Assembly (NCBI GenBank): GCA_035501735.1
Contig: DATJVR010000055.1
Span: 5,844 to 69,843 of the forward strand
Source of the DNA: PNAI01 sp035501735
Lineage (GTDB): Bacteria; Pseudomonadota; Alphaproteobacteria; Rhizobiales; Xanthobacteraceae
DNA: 64,000 nt
Direction: 5' to 3'
Shown: one piece after another, positions 45,309-53,462 of the stretch
How positions within the stretch are numbered: the first letter of the stretch is position 1
Layout of the letters: the number at the start of each line of letters is the position of its first letter
Translations under genes and position numbers: made by a program
The notes under the pieces: generated by a model
Databases searched by the model: none
What the model saw: only the letters and a program-made list of their open reading frames with translations
What the model was told of the DNA's origin: nothing

Positions 45309-47108
45309 TCAGGCCGAACGCGGCTTCGATGCTGCTGCGACGACCGCTGGAAGCGCGAGCGATGCCAGCATGGCCGGCGGCGCGGTCTCCTCGGGCAACC
45401 GGCCGATGCCGACGCGCACAAGCGCCGTTCCGACCGCAGGCAGCGCGGTAATGACGGCGAGCGGCACCGACAGCGCCGGTCCCCCAGCAAGCAGGAAGAC
45501 ATAAGGAAGTGCGGTTGGGTGAGTGACAGCCACAATCGCAAGCGAGCCAAGTCCAAGCACGCTATGGGGCCACAACTGCCTGAGCGCTGCCGACCAAGAC
45601 ACAATGTGATCGTCGCGCACTTGTCCGATCCAGCCGATCACGCGGCCGAACGGCAGTCCTGCCAAGAACAACGTGTGGCAGAACCACATGATGGGCGACA
45701 GCAAGATGAAGAATACGGTCTCGGTCACCACGCTCGTGAGGAAACGCGCGGTGCCACCGAAGGCGCGACGCAGCTCAGGCCGCGTCAACACGTCGAGCAC
45801 GGTCGCGATCTTGGGCGCAAACCACATCACGAGCGTAATGATGAGGAGCGCATAGCCTGCGTCGGGCCGGATGAAATCAGCCGGTGTCGGCGCGAACGCG
45901 AGCGCCAGTGTGCCGACCACCAGAAGCCCGATCCAGGCCGGCGAGCTCAGGAACATCAGCATGGCGAAAGCGAGCTGAAAACGGCTGACGAATTTCATGC
46001 CGGGCGCGAACAGGAAAAAGCTGTATTGCAACGTGCCCTGGCACCAGCGCTGGTCGCGGCGAATGAATTCGATCAGGGTTGGCGGATTCTCCTCCCAGCC
46101 GAGATCTTCCTCCGGCAGAACCCGCACTTCGTAGCCCGCGCGACGCATGAGTGCGGCTTCAACCTGGTCGTGGCTGAGCACGTGGCCGCTCAGCACGCCG
46201 GTTCCCGGCAGCGTCGGGATGTGGCAGTGGGCGATGAACGGCGCGAGTCGAATGACGGCGTTATGGCCCCAATACGGCCCGCAATCGCCCTGCCACCAGG
46301 CGCTGCCTATGGTCCATGACCGCATGCCGAGCCGCATGCCGAACTGGAAGATGCGCGCGAACGCGCTGGTCGATGGCAACCCGACCACGAGCCCTTGCAA
46401 GATGCCGAGCTTGGGGTCTGCCTGGATGACGCGAACCATCCGCAGGACCGCCGAAGCCGGAATGAAGCTGTCGGTGTCGAGCGTCACCGCGAACTCGTGC
46501 TCATCGCCCCAGCGCTCGCAAAAATCACGGATATTGCCGGCTTTGAAGCCTTCGTTGGTTTCGCGGCGCCGATAGACGAGATCGAGCCGGCCGTGCCAGC
46601 GCGCGGCTAGTTCACCGAACTGGGCTTCCTCAATCGTTGCAACATCCGGCCGGTTGGTGTCGCTCAACACAAAGAGCTTGAAGCGATCGCCGACGCCGGC
46701 GCCAACAAGTTCCTGCATCATCGGCTCGATGTTGCGGATCACCCGCGCCGGCGGCTCGTTGCGGATGCACACCAGAATTGCAGTCGAGGCGGTGATCCGC
46801 TCGTCGCCGCGGACGCGCGCGGCAATCGGCGTGACGGTCGCGATCGGGTCGCGGGCAAACCGAATGATCAGGAAACCGATCACCGAATTCCAGAAACCGA
46901 TCACCGTCCATGGCAGGGTAAGGCCGAACAGGATGAGGATGACCGCATCGACGACGCCGAAGCCGCTGGCCGACAGTGCAATGGCCATCAGCCAAAGCAT
47001 CGCCGCGGTCGTGGCGATCACCAGAACGGCCAGCAGCGCGCGGCGCCCGCCAAGCGACTGGCTCGCGGTCGTATAGTCCGTCAGATTGTGGGTTGTGCGT
47101 TCGAGCAA
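45309..47108 (-). CDS. opgH: glucans biosynthesis glucosyltransferase OpgH
   Basis: A 599-residue inner-membrane GT2 enzyme that makes the beta-1,2 backbone of osmoregulated periplasmic glucans from UDP-glucose. Two N-terminal membrane segments (about 24-75) are followed by the GT domain: CIRNEPPARVIRNIEPMMQE, DTDSF in AVTLDTDSFIPAS, the third Asp in LPEEDLGWEENPP and the QRWCQG motif. Several C-terminal membrane segments follow. It is shorter than E. coli OpgH (847), as in other alphaproteobacteria. No opgG partner is present in the window. Confidence 0.92.
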   Translation of the reverse strand: MLERTTHNLTDYTTASQSLGGRRALLAVLVIATTAAMLWLMAIALSASGFGVVDAVILILFGLTLPWTVIGFWNSVIGFLIIRFARDPIATVTPIAARVRGDERITASTAILVCIRNEPPARVIRNIEPMMQELVGAGVGDRFKLFVLSDTNRPDVATIEEAQFGELAARWHGRLDLVYRRRETNEGFKAGNIRDFCERWGDEHEFAVTLDTDSFIPASAVLRMVRVIQADPKLGILQGLVVGLPSTSAFARIFQFGMRLGMRSWTIGSAWWQGDCGPYWGHNAVIRLAPFIAHCHIPTLPGTGVLSGHVLSHDQVEAALMRRAGYEVRVLPEEDLGWEENPPTLIEFIRRDQRWCQGTLQYSFFLFAPGMKFVSRFQLAFAMLMFLSSPAWIGLLVVGTLALAFAPTPADFIRPDAGYALLIITLVMWFAPKIATVLDVLTRPELRRAFGGTARFLTSVVTETVFFILLSPIMWFCHTLFLAGLPFGRVIGWIGQVRDDHIVSWSAALRQLWPHSVLGLGSLAIVAVTHPTALPYVFLLAGGPALSVPLAVITALPAVGTALVRVGIGRLPEETAPPAMLASLALPAVVAAASKPRSA

Positions 47109-47204
47109 GATGGCTTCCGATCCCCCGCCGGCCCGTGCAGAATAATATGAAAGCGGCTAATCAAGTCCAAGACACGTTCTAGAGACGTCCGAAGGGGCAC
47201 CCTG

Positions 47205-48194
47205 GTGGCGACCGAACAAAACGACGTTGCGCGTGCACTTTGGTACGTCGGCGCCGGGCGCGCCGAACTGCGCGAGGAAAAGCTCGCGCCACTCGCCACC
47301 GGCACGGTCCGCGTGCGTGCGCTGTGGGGAGCGCTCAGCCGCGGCACTGAATCCTTGGTGTTCGCGGGTCGCGTTCCGAAAAGCGAGTACGAGCGCATGC
47401 GTTCGCCGTTCATGGGTGGCACCTTTCCGTTCCCTGTGAAATACGGCTATTCCGTGGTAGGGCGCGTCGAGGCCGGTCCCGCCGAGCTACGCGAGCGTCT
47501 GGTTTTTGTGCTGCACCCCCACCAGACCGCCTTCGCCGTTCCGGCCGCCTCTGCCGTCCCGCTACCCGAAGGCCATCCTCCAATGCGCGCGGTGCTCGCC
47601 GCCAACATGGAAACCGCCCTGAATGCGATATGGGACGCCGAACCCGGCAAGAACGACCGCATCGCTATCGTGGGTGTGGGTGTGGTGGGCGCGCTGGTCG
47701 GCTTCCTGTGCCGAAAGCTGATGCCTGATACCGAGGTCACGCTCGTCGACATCAATCCGGCCCGCGCCGAGATCGCACGCGTCTTTGGGCTGAGCTTTGC
47801 CGCACCTGATTCCGCTCCGTCCGAATGCGATTTGGTGATTCATACCAGCGCCAGCGCCGCCGGCCTGGCCACCGCGCTCAACCTCGCGCGCGACGAGGCG
47901 ACCGTGCTGGAGCTGAGCTGGTACGGCTCGGCCGACGTGCCTGTACCTCTCGGCGGCGCGTTCCACAGCCGCCGGCTGCGCCTGATCTCGAGTCAGGTCG
48001 GCAAGGTCGCGCCTTCGCACCGCACGACCTGGACGCATCGCGCCCGTCTCGAGGCCGCGCTTGCCTATACGGCCGATCCTCGGCTTGATGCGCTCATCGC
48101 ACCGCCGGTGACGTTCGATGATCTGCCCGCGCGCTTGCCACAGATTCTTGCGCCAACAAGCGGCGTTCTGTGCCAACGTATAGACTACCGATAA
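47205..48194 (+). CDS. MDR-superfamily dehydrogenase (zinc-type alcohol dehydrogenase homologue)
   Basis: A 329-residue medium-chain dehydrogenase, first gene of the pterin/flavin-like cluster. The N-terminal GroES-like part has ALSRGTESLVFAG and PFPVKYGYSVVGRVEAG; the Rossmann motif is VGVGVVGALVGFLCRK with acid D in VTLVDINP. The usual catalytic zinc Cys is not in place (ALWGALSRGTE) and there is no four-Cys structural lobe, so it is likely a zinc-independent relative, in the manner of BchC-type proteins. GTG start after GAAGGGG. The QueD-like gene begins 12 bp after its stop. Substrate unknown. Confidence 0.8.
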   Translation: MATEQNDVARALWYVGAGRAELREEKLAPLATGTVRVRALWGALSRGTESLVFAGRVPKSEYERMRSPFMGGTFPFPVKYGYSVVGRVEAGPAELRERLVFVLHPHQTAFAVPAASAVPLPEGHPPMRAVLAANMETALNAIWDAEPGKNDRIAIVGVGVVGALVGFLCRKLMPDTEVTLVDINPARAEIARVFGLSFAAPDSAPSECDLVIHTSASAAGLATALNLARDEATVLELSWYGSADVPVPLGGAFHSRRLRLISSQVGKVAPSHRTTWTHRARLEAALAYTADPRLDALIAPPVTFDDLPARLPQILAPTSGVLCQRIDYR

Positions 48195-48206
48195 AGGAGA
48201 CCGCTC

Positions 48207-48608
48207 TTGTTTGCCGTTGAAGTTCGCGACCATATCATGATCGCCCATTCTTTTCGGGGCGCCCTGTTCGGCCCGGCGCAGGCGCTGCACGGCGCGACCT
48301 TCGTGATCGATGCAGCCTTTCTCGCCGAGCGTTTGGATGCCAACGGCGTCGTCGTCGACATCGGCCGCGCCCACGAAGTGCTCAAATCCGTGCTGGGACC
48401 ACTCAACTATCGCAATCTCGACGAGCTGCCCGATTTTCGGGGCGCCAACACCACCACCGAATTTCTGACGAAATATGTGTTCGACCGGCTGGCAGAAGCC
48501 GCGCGCGCCGGAAAGCTCGGCCGCGAGGGCCGCGAGCTTTCCGCCATCCGCATCACGATTTCCGAATCGCATGTGGCGCGCGCGTGGTACGAGGCGCCAT
48601 TGTGGTGA
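48207..48608 (+). CDS. 6-pyruvoyl-tetrahydropterin synthase/QueD homologue with altered active site
   Basis: A 133-residue T-fold protein. TTG start set by AAGGAG eight bases upstream. Of the three zinc histidines of the family, H14 (IAHSF) and H28 (LHGATF) remain, but the second His of HGHxY is Ala30. The catalytic Cys before this motif is not seen (PAQALHG), and the LDH triad segment reads PLNYRNLDELPDF. Retained features include VVVDIGRAHEVL, GANTTTEFLTKYVF and ITISES near the end. It probably keeps the fold and pteridine pocket but not the QueD reaction. The GTGA stop/start overlap couples it to the glycosyltransferase. Confidence 0.8.
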   Translation: MFAVEVRDHIMIAHSFRGALFGPAQALHGATFVIDAAFLAERLDANGVVVDIGRAHEVLKSVLGPLNYRNLDELPDFRGANTTTEFLTKYVFDRLAEAARAGKLGREGRELSAIRITISESHVARAWYEAPLW

Positions 48609-49654
48609 AGCGCTTTGCGTTCGCGGTGCCCGGCGATCTCGCGACGCCCACGGGTGGCTATGCCTACGACCGGCGCATCGTCGCGGAGCTCAAGCAACTT
48701 GGCTGGACCGTCGACGTGATCGATCTTGGCGATGGCTTTCCCTTTCCCGACGAGAAAATGCGCGCAGCGGCCAAAACTCAACTGGAGAAGGTACCGGAGC
48801 GCCGCCCGATCGTGATCGATGGTCTTGCGCTCGGCGTGCTGCCGGAACTGGCCGCTTCATTGAAGGGGCGCAATCCGCTGATCGCACTCGTGCATCATCC
48901 GTTGGCGTTGGAATCCGGATTGAGCGCAGCGCAAGCCGAGCAATTCCGCAAAAGCGAACGCGCGGCCCTCGCCTCCACGAGCAAGGTCATCGTCACCAGC
49001 GCGCCGACGGCACGCTTATTGACCGCCGACTATGACGTGCCGGCCGAGCGCATCACCATCGCGCGTCCGGGCAACGATCCGGTCGAGCCCGCGCGCGGCT
49101 CGAACGACGGCATCGTTCGTCTGCTTTCCGTGGGCTCGCTCGTTCCGCGCAAGGGCTATGATGTGCTTCTCGCCGCGCTCACCATGCTTGCCGATCTGCG
49201 CTGGCATCTCACCATCGCCGGCGACAGCGAACGCGATCGCGCCACCGCCACCGCGATCAGGAACGACATCGCCCGCCGCGGCTTGGGCGAACGCATCGCC
49301 CTGGTCGGCGCCGTTTCGCACGAACGCCTTGCCACGCTGCATCGCGCCGCTGATGTGTTTGTGCTGGCCTCGCGTTTCGAGGGCTATGGCATGGCCTACG
49401 CCGAGGCGATTGCGTACGGACTGCCGGTTATCGGAACCTCGGCCGGTGCCATTCCAGAAACGCTGCCCGAGGACGCCGCGATTCTTGTCCCGCCCGATGA
49501 TGTCGCGCCACTCGCACGGGCGCTGCGCCGGCTGATCGCGAACGAGGCCGAGCGGAAGCGCTTTGCCGCGGCCGCGCGCGCCGCCGCCGCACGATTGCCG
49601 TCCTGGCGCGAATCGGCCGCGCTGTTCGCGTCCGCCGTCGAGGCCGCCACATGA
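48605..49654 (+). CDS. GT4-family glycosyltransferase
   Basis: A 349-residue GT-B fold enzyme. N-terminal acceptor domain with ATPTGGYAYDRRIVAEL; C-terminal donor domain with VGSLVPRKGYDVLLAAL, ADVFVLASRFEGYGMAYAEA and GLPVIGTSAGAIPETLP, the E-x7-E donor motif of GT4. It is cytosolic, with no membrane segment. GTG at 48605 overlaps the QueD-like stop. In a cluster with pteridine/flavin-type enzymes and a methyltransferase, the acceptor may be a small heterocycle; that is an inference. Confidence 0.87.
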   Translation: MKRFAFAVPGDLATPTGGYAYDRRIVAELKQLGWTVDVIDLGDGFPFPDEKMRAAAKTQLEKVPERRPIVIDGLALGVLPELAASLKGRNPLIALVHHPLALESGLSAAQAEQFRKSERAALASTSKVIVTSAPTARLLTADYDVPAERITIARPGNDPVEPARGSNDGIVRLLSVGSLVPRKGYDVLLAALTMLADLRWHLTIAGDSERDRATATAIRNDIARRGLGERIALVGAVSHERLATLHRAADVFVLASRFEGYGMAYAEAIAYGLPVIGTSAGAIPETLPEDAAILVPPDDVAPLARALRRLIANEAERKRFAAAARAAAARLPSWRESAALFASAVEAAT

Positions 49655-50457
49655 GCGGATTTTCTGCCGACTGGCTCACCTTGCGCGAGCCCTATGACAG
49701 GCGCGCGCGCAATCCGAAAGTGCTCGATGCGGTCGCAGCCGCCTTTGCGAACTTGCCGTCGATCTCCATCGTCGATCTCGCCTGCGGCACCGGGTCGACT
49801 CTGCGGGCCCTCGCGCCGCGACTATCCAGCCGGCAAAACTGGAAGCTCGTCGACAATGACCTCGGGCTGCTCGCGCGTGCCGCGAGCGCGTCATATCCGA
49901 ATGCCAAGGTCACGACGGCGGCCATCGATCTCGCGCGCGACCTGGAAGCCGCACTCGATGGTGCAGTCGATCTTGTCACCACGTCGGCCTTGCTTGATCT
50001 CGTTTCCGATCGCTGGCTCGAGCGCTTCATCACGGAAGCTGCGGCGCGGAAGCTCCCGATCTATGCCGCGCTCAGCTACGATGGTCGCATCACTCTCGAA
50101 CCGCCCGACCAGTTCGACGCGCCGATGATCGCCGCCGTCAACGACCATCAGCGTACCGATAAGGGTTTTGGTCCCGCACTCGGACCGTCAGCGGCAGATC
50201 AAACCATCTCGCGCCTGAAATCTGTCGGCTATTCGGTCGTGCACGGCACCGCCGACTGGGTGTTCGCACCGGAGGACCGCGAAATTCAGATCGGCATGCT
50301 CGACGGCTGGGCCGGAGCGGCGCGCGAGCTCGGTCAATTGCCGCTGGCTGAGATCATGGCCTGGTTGACGCGCCGACGTGATGCGGTCGCCGCCGGCCGG
50401 GCGTCGTCGCGTGTCGGTCACGTGGATGTCTTCGCGAGACCGATCGGCTTGCGCTGA
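49651..50457 (+). CDS. class I SAM-dependent methyltransferase
   Basis: A 268-residue enzyme with SAM motif I IVDLACGTGSTLRALAPRL, motif II acid in WKLVDND, and motif IV region VDLVTTSALLDLVSDRW. The C-terminal part (about 170-260) is helical. It overlaps the glycosyltransferase by 4 nt (ATGA), and its last 40 bp overlap the 3' end of the RibD-type gene on the other strand. The substrate is likely the cluster's product. Confidence 0.85.
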   Translation: MSGFSADWLTLREPYDRRARNPKVLDAVAAAFANLPSISIVDLACGTGSTLRALAPRLSSRQNWKLVDNDLGLLARAASASYPNAKVTTAAIDLARDLEAALDGAVDLVTTSALLDLVSDRWLERFITEAAARKLPIYAALSYDGRITLEPPDQFDAPMIAAVNDHQRTDKGFGPALGPSAADQTISRLKSVGYSVVHGTADWVFAPEDREIQIGMLDGWAGAARELGQLPLAEIMAWLTRRRDAVAAGRASSRVGHVDVFARPIGLR

Positions 50458-51302
50458 GACGACAGATCGCAATCGAACAGCACTTCATCCTCAAGCTGAT
50501 GGATACGCATCGGCACACGCAGCGCCTCGTCCATGCGCTCGATTGCGGGCAGGATGAAGCTCGGCCGACCAGCTCCGATGATGATCGGTGCGACCACCAC
50601 ATGCAGACGGTCGAGACATCCCGCCGCCAGAAAGCGCGACACGGTCTCGGCCCCGCCTTCGATCAAGACGCGGCGCAACCCGCGCTCGGCCAGCGCCCGC
50701 AAAATTTCCGCCGGTGCAATCTGCCCCTGATCGGCCGGCAGCCGCACGATTTCGATTTCGGAAGGAAGTTGCAGCCGCGTGTCAGCCGTCGTCACCACGA
50801 TGCGGCGGACGCCGTCGCTCGCAAACATGCGCGCGTTCGCTGTCAGTCGCCCGCGTGGATCGATCACCACCCGCACTGGATTCGGTCCGCTGACGCGCCG
50901 CACGGTCAGTTGCGGATCGTCGGCAATTGCGGTTCCCACTCCGATCGCCACCGCATCGACCAGCGCGCGCAGCCGATGCAAGTGCGCCAATCCCGCCGGA
51001 CCGTTGATGTAGTGCGAGTGACCGCTGGCGGTCGCGACGCGTCCGTCGAGCGATTGGCCGATCTGGCCGACGATCAGCAAATTATCCACGACGCCTCTGC
51101 GTAATGGACCAAAAAGTGATTCCCACGGCGACGGCAAAGACGCCGTCGAATTTCGGACCAATTCCGGAACGCTCTTCCACTCTATGAATGTCTGTTCATC
51201 AGTCGGTGTTGAAGTGCCGCGGCTAATTCCATCGTGGATTCCTCGGGTTGGTGGTGGCGGCATAGGTTCAAGGCCCCGTGATTGGCTAGGACACAATTTC
51301 AT
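50418..51302 (-). CDS. RibD C-terminal-type pyrimidine reductase
   Basis: A protein of up to 294 residues with one RibD_C/DHFR-fold reductase domain: VGQIGQSLDGRVATASGHSH, HRLRALVDAVAIGVGTAIAD, DPQLTVRRVSGPNPVRVVID and RRVLIEGGAETVSRFLA bind NADPH and a ribosylated pyrimidine. The deaminase domain of riboflavin RibD is absent. About 70 residues precede the domain, including PWESLFGPLRR; the exact start is unclear (51302 or 51263). It is divergent from the GTP cyclohydrolase II gene whose product class it could reduce. Confidence 0.85.
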   Translation of the reverse strand: MKLCPSQSRGLEPMPPPPTRGIHDGISRGTSTPTDEQTFIEWKSVPELVRNSTASLPSPWESLFGPLRRGVVDNLLIVGQIGQSLDGRVATASGHSHYINGPAGLAHLHRLRALVDAVAIGVGTAIADDPQLTVRRVSGPNPVRVVIDPRGRLTANARMFASDGVRRIVVTTADTRLQLPSEIEIVRLPADQGQIAPAEILRALAERGLRRVLIEGGAETVSRFLAAGCLDRLHVVVAPIIIGAGRPSFILPAIERMDEALRVPMRIHQLEDEVLFDCDLSSQRKPIGLAKTST

Positions 51303-51424
51303 CCAAATATATCAGGATGAAAGAGCACAGAGGGGAAGCCGCCGGGGAACCGGGGAGCCCGCAAAAGGTTAAGGGTTAGTTCTAGCTCGCGGCAAATCAG
51401 CACTTCGAAAGGTAGCGATATCAC
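51303..51424. promoter_or_regulatory. divergent promoter/leader before the ribA-like gene
   Basis: This 122-bp space separates the RibD-type and ribA-like starts. It holds a purine- and G-rich stretch (AGAGGGGAAGCCGCCGGGGA, then ACCGGGGAGCCCGC) that could form a structured 5' leader for ribA. The conserved FMN riboswitch blocks (GGGTGAAATTCC type) are not present. Confidence 0.35.
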
Positions 51425-52579
51425 ATGGGCGACTGTGATTTTGATTCCAGCCTGTTTGGCACTCCCGAGCAGGTCGGGGTAGTACGTGGTCTTGCGGAAC
51501 TTCGTGCTCGAAGACCAGTGCTCATTGAAGCGAACGGCAAGCCACAGCTGACTCTTCCGGTTGACGGTCTCGATTCCGTTCGGCTTGCAGCTTTCACAAA
51601 CTTATGTTCCCCGGTAGCGCCGAGACTGATCGTCTCAGCGCGGCGCGCACGTGCGCTCGGGCTCAAGGTGGGCGTCCCGATGGCATTGACGCTTCCTGTT
51701 GGCACCAAGGCTGACGACGTGAACGCGCTGGTGACCGATCCCGACGCCGAACTGCCGCCCTTTGCGGAGCCCGCGGACGCCGCAGGAGTTGCCGCTGTCC
51801 TGCTTGCCAAACTGGCGCAAGGATTGCCCGCGGTTCTGGCAGCGGAGGCACCCGTTGCTAAATTGGCGAGTTTCGATCCGCCGCTCGTGACGGTCGAAGC
51901 GCAAGCGGTTGAGAATTATCGCAGCGATATCATCCGGACCTTGCGCAGGGTTGGCGAAGCGCGCATTCCGCTGATGTCGGGAACCAGCACCCGCTTCGTG
52001 GCATTCTGCGACGCGCTCGGCGAAAGTTCTGTCGCGATCGTGGTTGGCGAACCGGATTGCAGCAAGCCCGTGCGCGTGCGACTGCATTCGGCCTGCCTGA
52101 CCGGCGACGTTTTCGGCTCGCGCCGTTGCGACTGTGGCGATCAGTTGAAGCTTTCGGTCAAGCGGCTGGAAGAATCCGGCGGCGGCATCATCCTGTACTT
52201 GGCGCAGGAGGGCCGCGGGCTCGGCCTCGCCAACAAACTGCGGACCTATCAATTGCAGGATGAGGGTCTCGATACGGTCGACGCCAATACCACGCTCGGC
52301 TTCGATGACGACGAGCGCGACTATGGCGTTGCGGCGCGCATGCTGGAACTGCTCGGCTGCCGTCGCATCGAGCTGTTGACCAACAATCCGGCCAAGCTCG
52401 AAGGCTTGACCAAGTCGGGAATCGACATCGTCGGCCGCATGCCGATCGAAGCGCCCATCACGGCCGACAATCGCCGCTACATGACGGCGAAAGCGACCCG
52501 TGCGGGACATCAGCTCGGTCATCTGATTGCATCGCTCACCGAAACGGGGAAGGTCGGGGAGCCCGCTCTCGTCCCCTGA
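51425..52579 (+). CDS. ribA: GTP cyclohydrolase II with N-terminal extension (RibA-like)
   Basis: A 384-residue protein. Residues about 200-375 form a complete GTP cyclohydrolase II: zinc ligands C224, C235 and C237 in HSACLTGDVFGSRRCDCGDQ, phosphate loop AQEGRGLGL, Y275 (equivalent to E. coli Y105) and R298 (E. coli R128). Y275 predicts the ordinary deformylating enzyme, not the Met-type variant. The 200-residue N-terminal part (RPVLIEANGKPQLTLPVDG) lacks clear DHBP synthase catalytic motifs; its role is unknown. The product, a diaminopyrimidinone ribosyl phosphate, is the substrate class of the neighbouring RibD-type reductase. Confidence 0.9.
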   Translation: MGDCDFDSSLFGTPEQVGVVRGLAELRARRPVLIEANGKPQLTLPVDGLDSVRLAAFTNLCSPVAPRLIVSARRARALGLKVGVPMALTLPVGTKADDVNALVTDPDAELPPFAEPADAAGVAAVLLAKLAQGLPAVLAAEAPVAKLASFDPPLVTVEAQAVENYRSDIIRTLRRVGEARIPLMSGTSTRFVAFCDALGESSVAIVVGEPDCSKPVRVRLHSACLTGDVFGSRRCDCGDQLKLSVKRLEESGGGIILYLAQEGRGLGLANKLRTYQLQDEGLDTVDANTTLGFDDDERDYGVAARMLELLGCRRIELLTNNPAKLEGLTKSGIDIVGRMPIEAPITADNRRYMTAKATRAGHQLGHLIASLTETGKVGEPALVP

Positions 52580-52667
52580 GCTTTCACACATCCGCCGCAG
52601 CTCTTGCCTGACGACAACCCGCCGGGAACGCGTATGCATGGGCAAGAGCAGCGGCTAGAATTCGATT

Positions 52668-53456
52668 ATGGACCGTTCCGCAAAGCGACTGATCGGCGCG
52701 CTCACGTCCCCGGAAGTCTCGCAGTCATTGCGTAAAACTTCGATCCTTTGCATGCCGGTCGGATCGCTCGAGCAGCACGGGCCCCATCTACCGCTCGACA
52801 CCGACACCCTGTTGGCTGAAGCCTTCACGCAGGCCTTCATCGCGCGCTGGGGCAAGACATACGATCTCTGGCAGCTTCCGAGCGTAACCCTCGGTCTCTC
52901 CCGCGAGCACGCCTGGGCGCCCGGCACCATCTCGCTTTCGATCCAGACCATGACGGCACTGCTGCGCGACAGCGCGAATGAAATCGCCCGTGGCCTGCCG
53001 GCGCGCAATCTTGCCCTCGTCAATGGTCACGGCGGCAACCGCGGCCTCCTCGATGCGCTGGTGCGCGAACTGTCGGCCGACTTCGGGCTCAATGTTTGCG
53101 CGCTGCACCTTGGCGCCATGATGAGCCCGATAGCAGGCGCGGGGTTCACTGAAATCCACGGCGGCAAGGACGAGACTTCGGTGATGCTGGCGTTGGCTCC
53201 CGAACGCGTGCGACGCCGGAAGATTTCCGGAGTCAAACCGCCCAAGGACGCAAGGATGGTAAGCGCCCTGATCCTCGATCCCGCCGCGAGCTGGCCGTGG
53301 ACCAGCGACGATTCGCGCATCGCTCATCGGGGCATCACCGGCGACCCGCGCGCAGCGTCAGCAAGGCACGGCCGCGGGATCATCGATCGCGTCGTCGAAT
53401 CCGCCGGCGGCCTGTTCAAGCAGCTGCTCGAAAATCAGCGCCGATCAAATCGCTGA
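52668..53456 (+). CDS. creatininase-family amidohydrolase
   Basis: A 262-residue metal-dependent hydrolase. Metal-binding motifs are intact: PVGSLEQHGPHLPLDTD (E, H, D ligands), LVNGHGGNRG and the HGGKDETS variant of HAGExET. Known relatives act on creatinine, on the formamide of a GTP-derived pyrimidine (archaeal ArfB) or as peptidase (MftE). In this cluster an ArfB-like amide or formamide hydrolysis on a ribosylaminopyrimidine is the most attractive guess. It lies 88 bp after ribA on the same strand and is convergent with phoB (6-bp gap). Confidence 0.87.
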   Translation: MDRSAKRLIGALTSPEVSQSLRKTSILCMPVGSLEQHGPHLPLDTDTLLAEAFTQAFIARWGKTYDLWQLPSVTLGLSREHAWAPGTISLSIQTMTALLRDSANEIARGLPARNLALVNGHGGNRGLLDALVRELSADFGLNVCALHLGAMMSPIAGAGFTEIHGGKDETSVMLALAPERVRRRKISGVKPPKDARMVSALILDPAASWPWTSDDSRIAHRGITGDPRAASARHGRGIIDRVVESAGGLFKQLLENQRRSNR

Positions 53457-53462
53457 CGGTCG

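Noticed and set aside
51303..51424. FMN riboswitch before the ribA-like gene
   Set aside because: The AGCCCGC stretch and G-rich context were suggestive, but the conserved RFN blocks with GGTGAAATTCC are absent.
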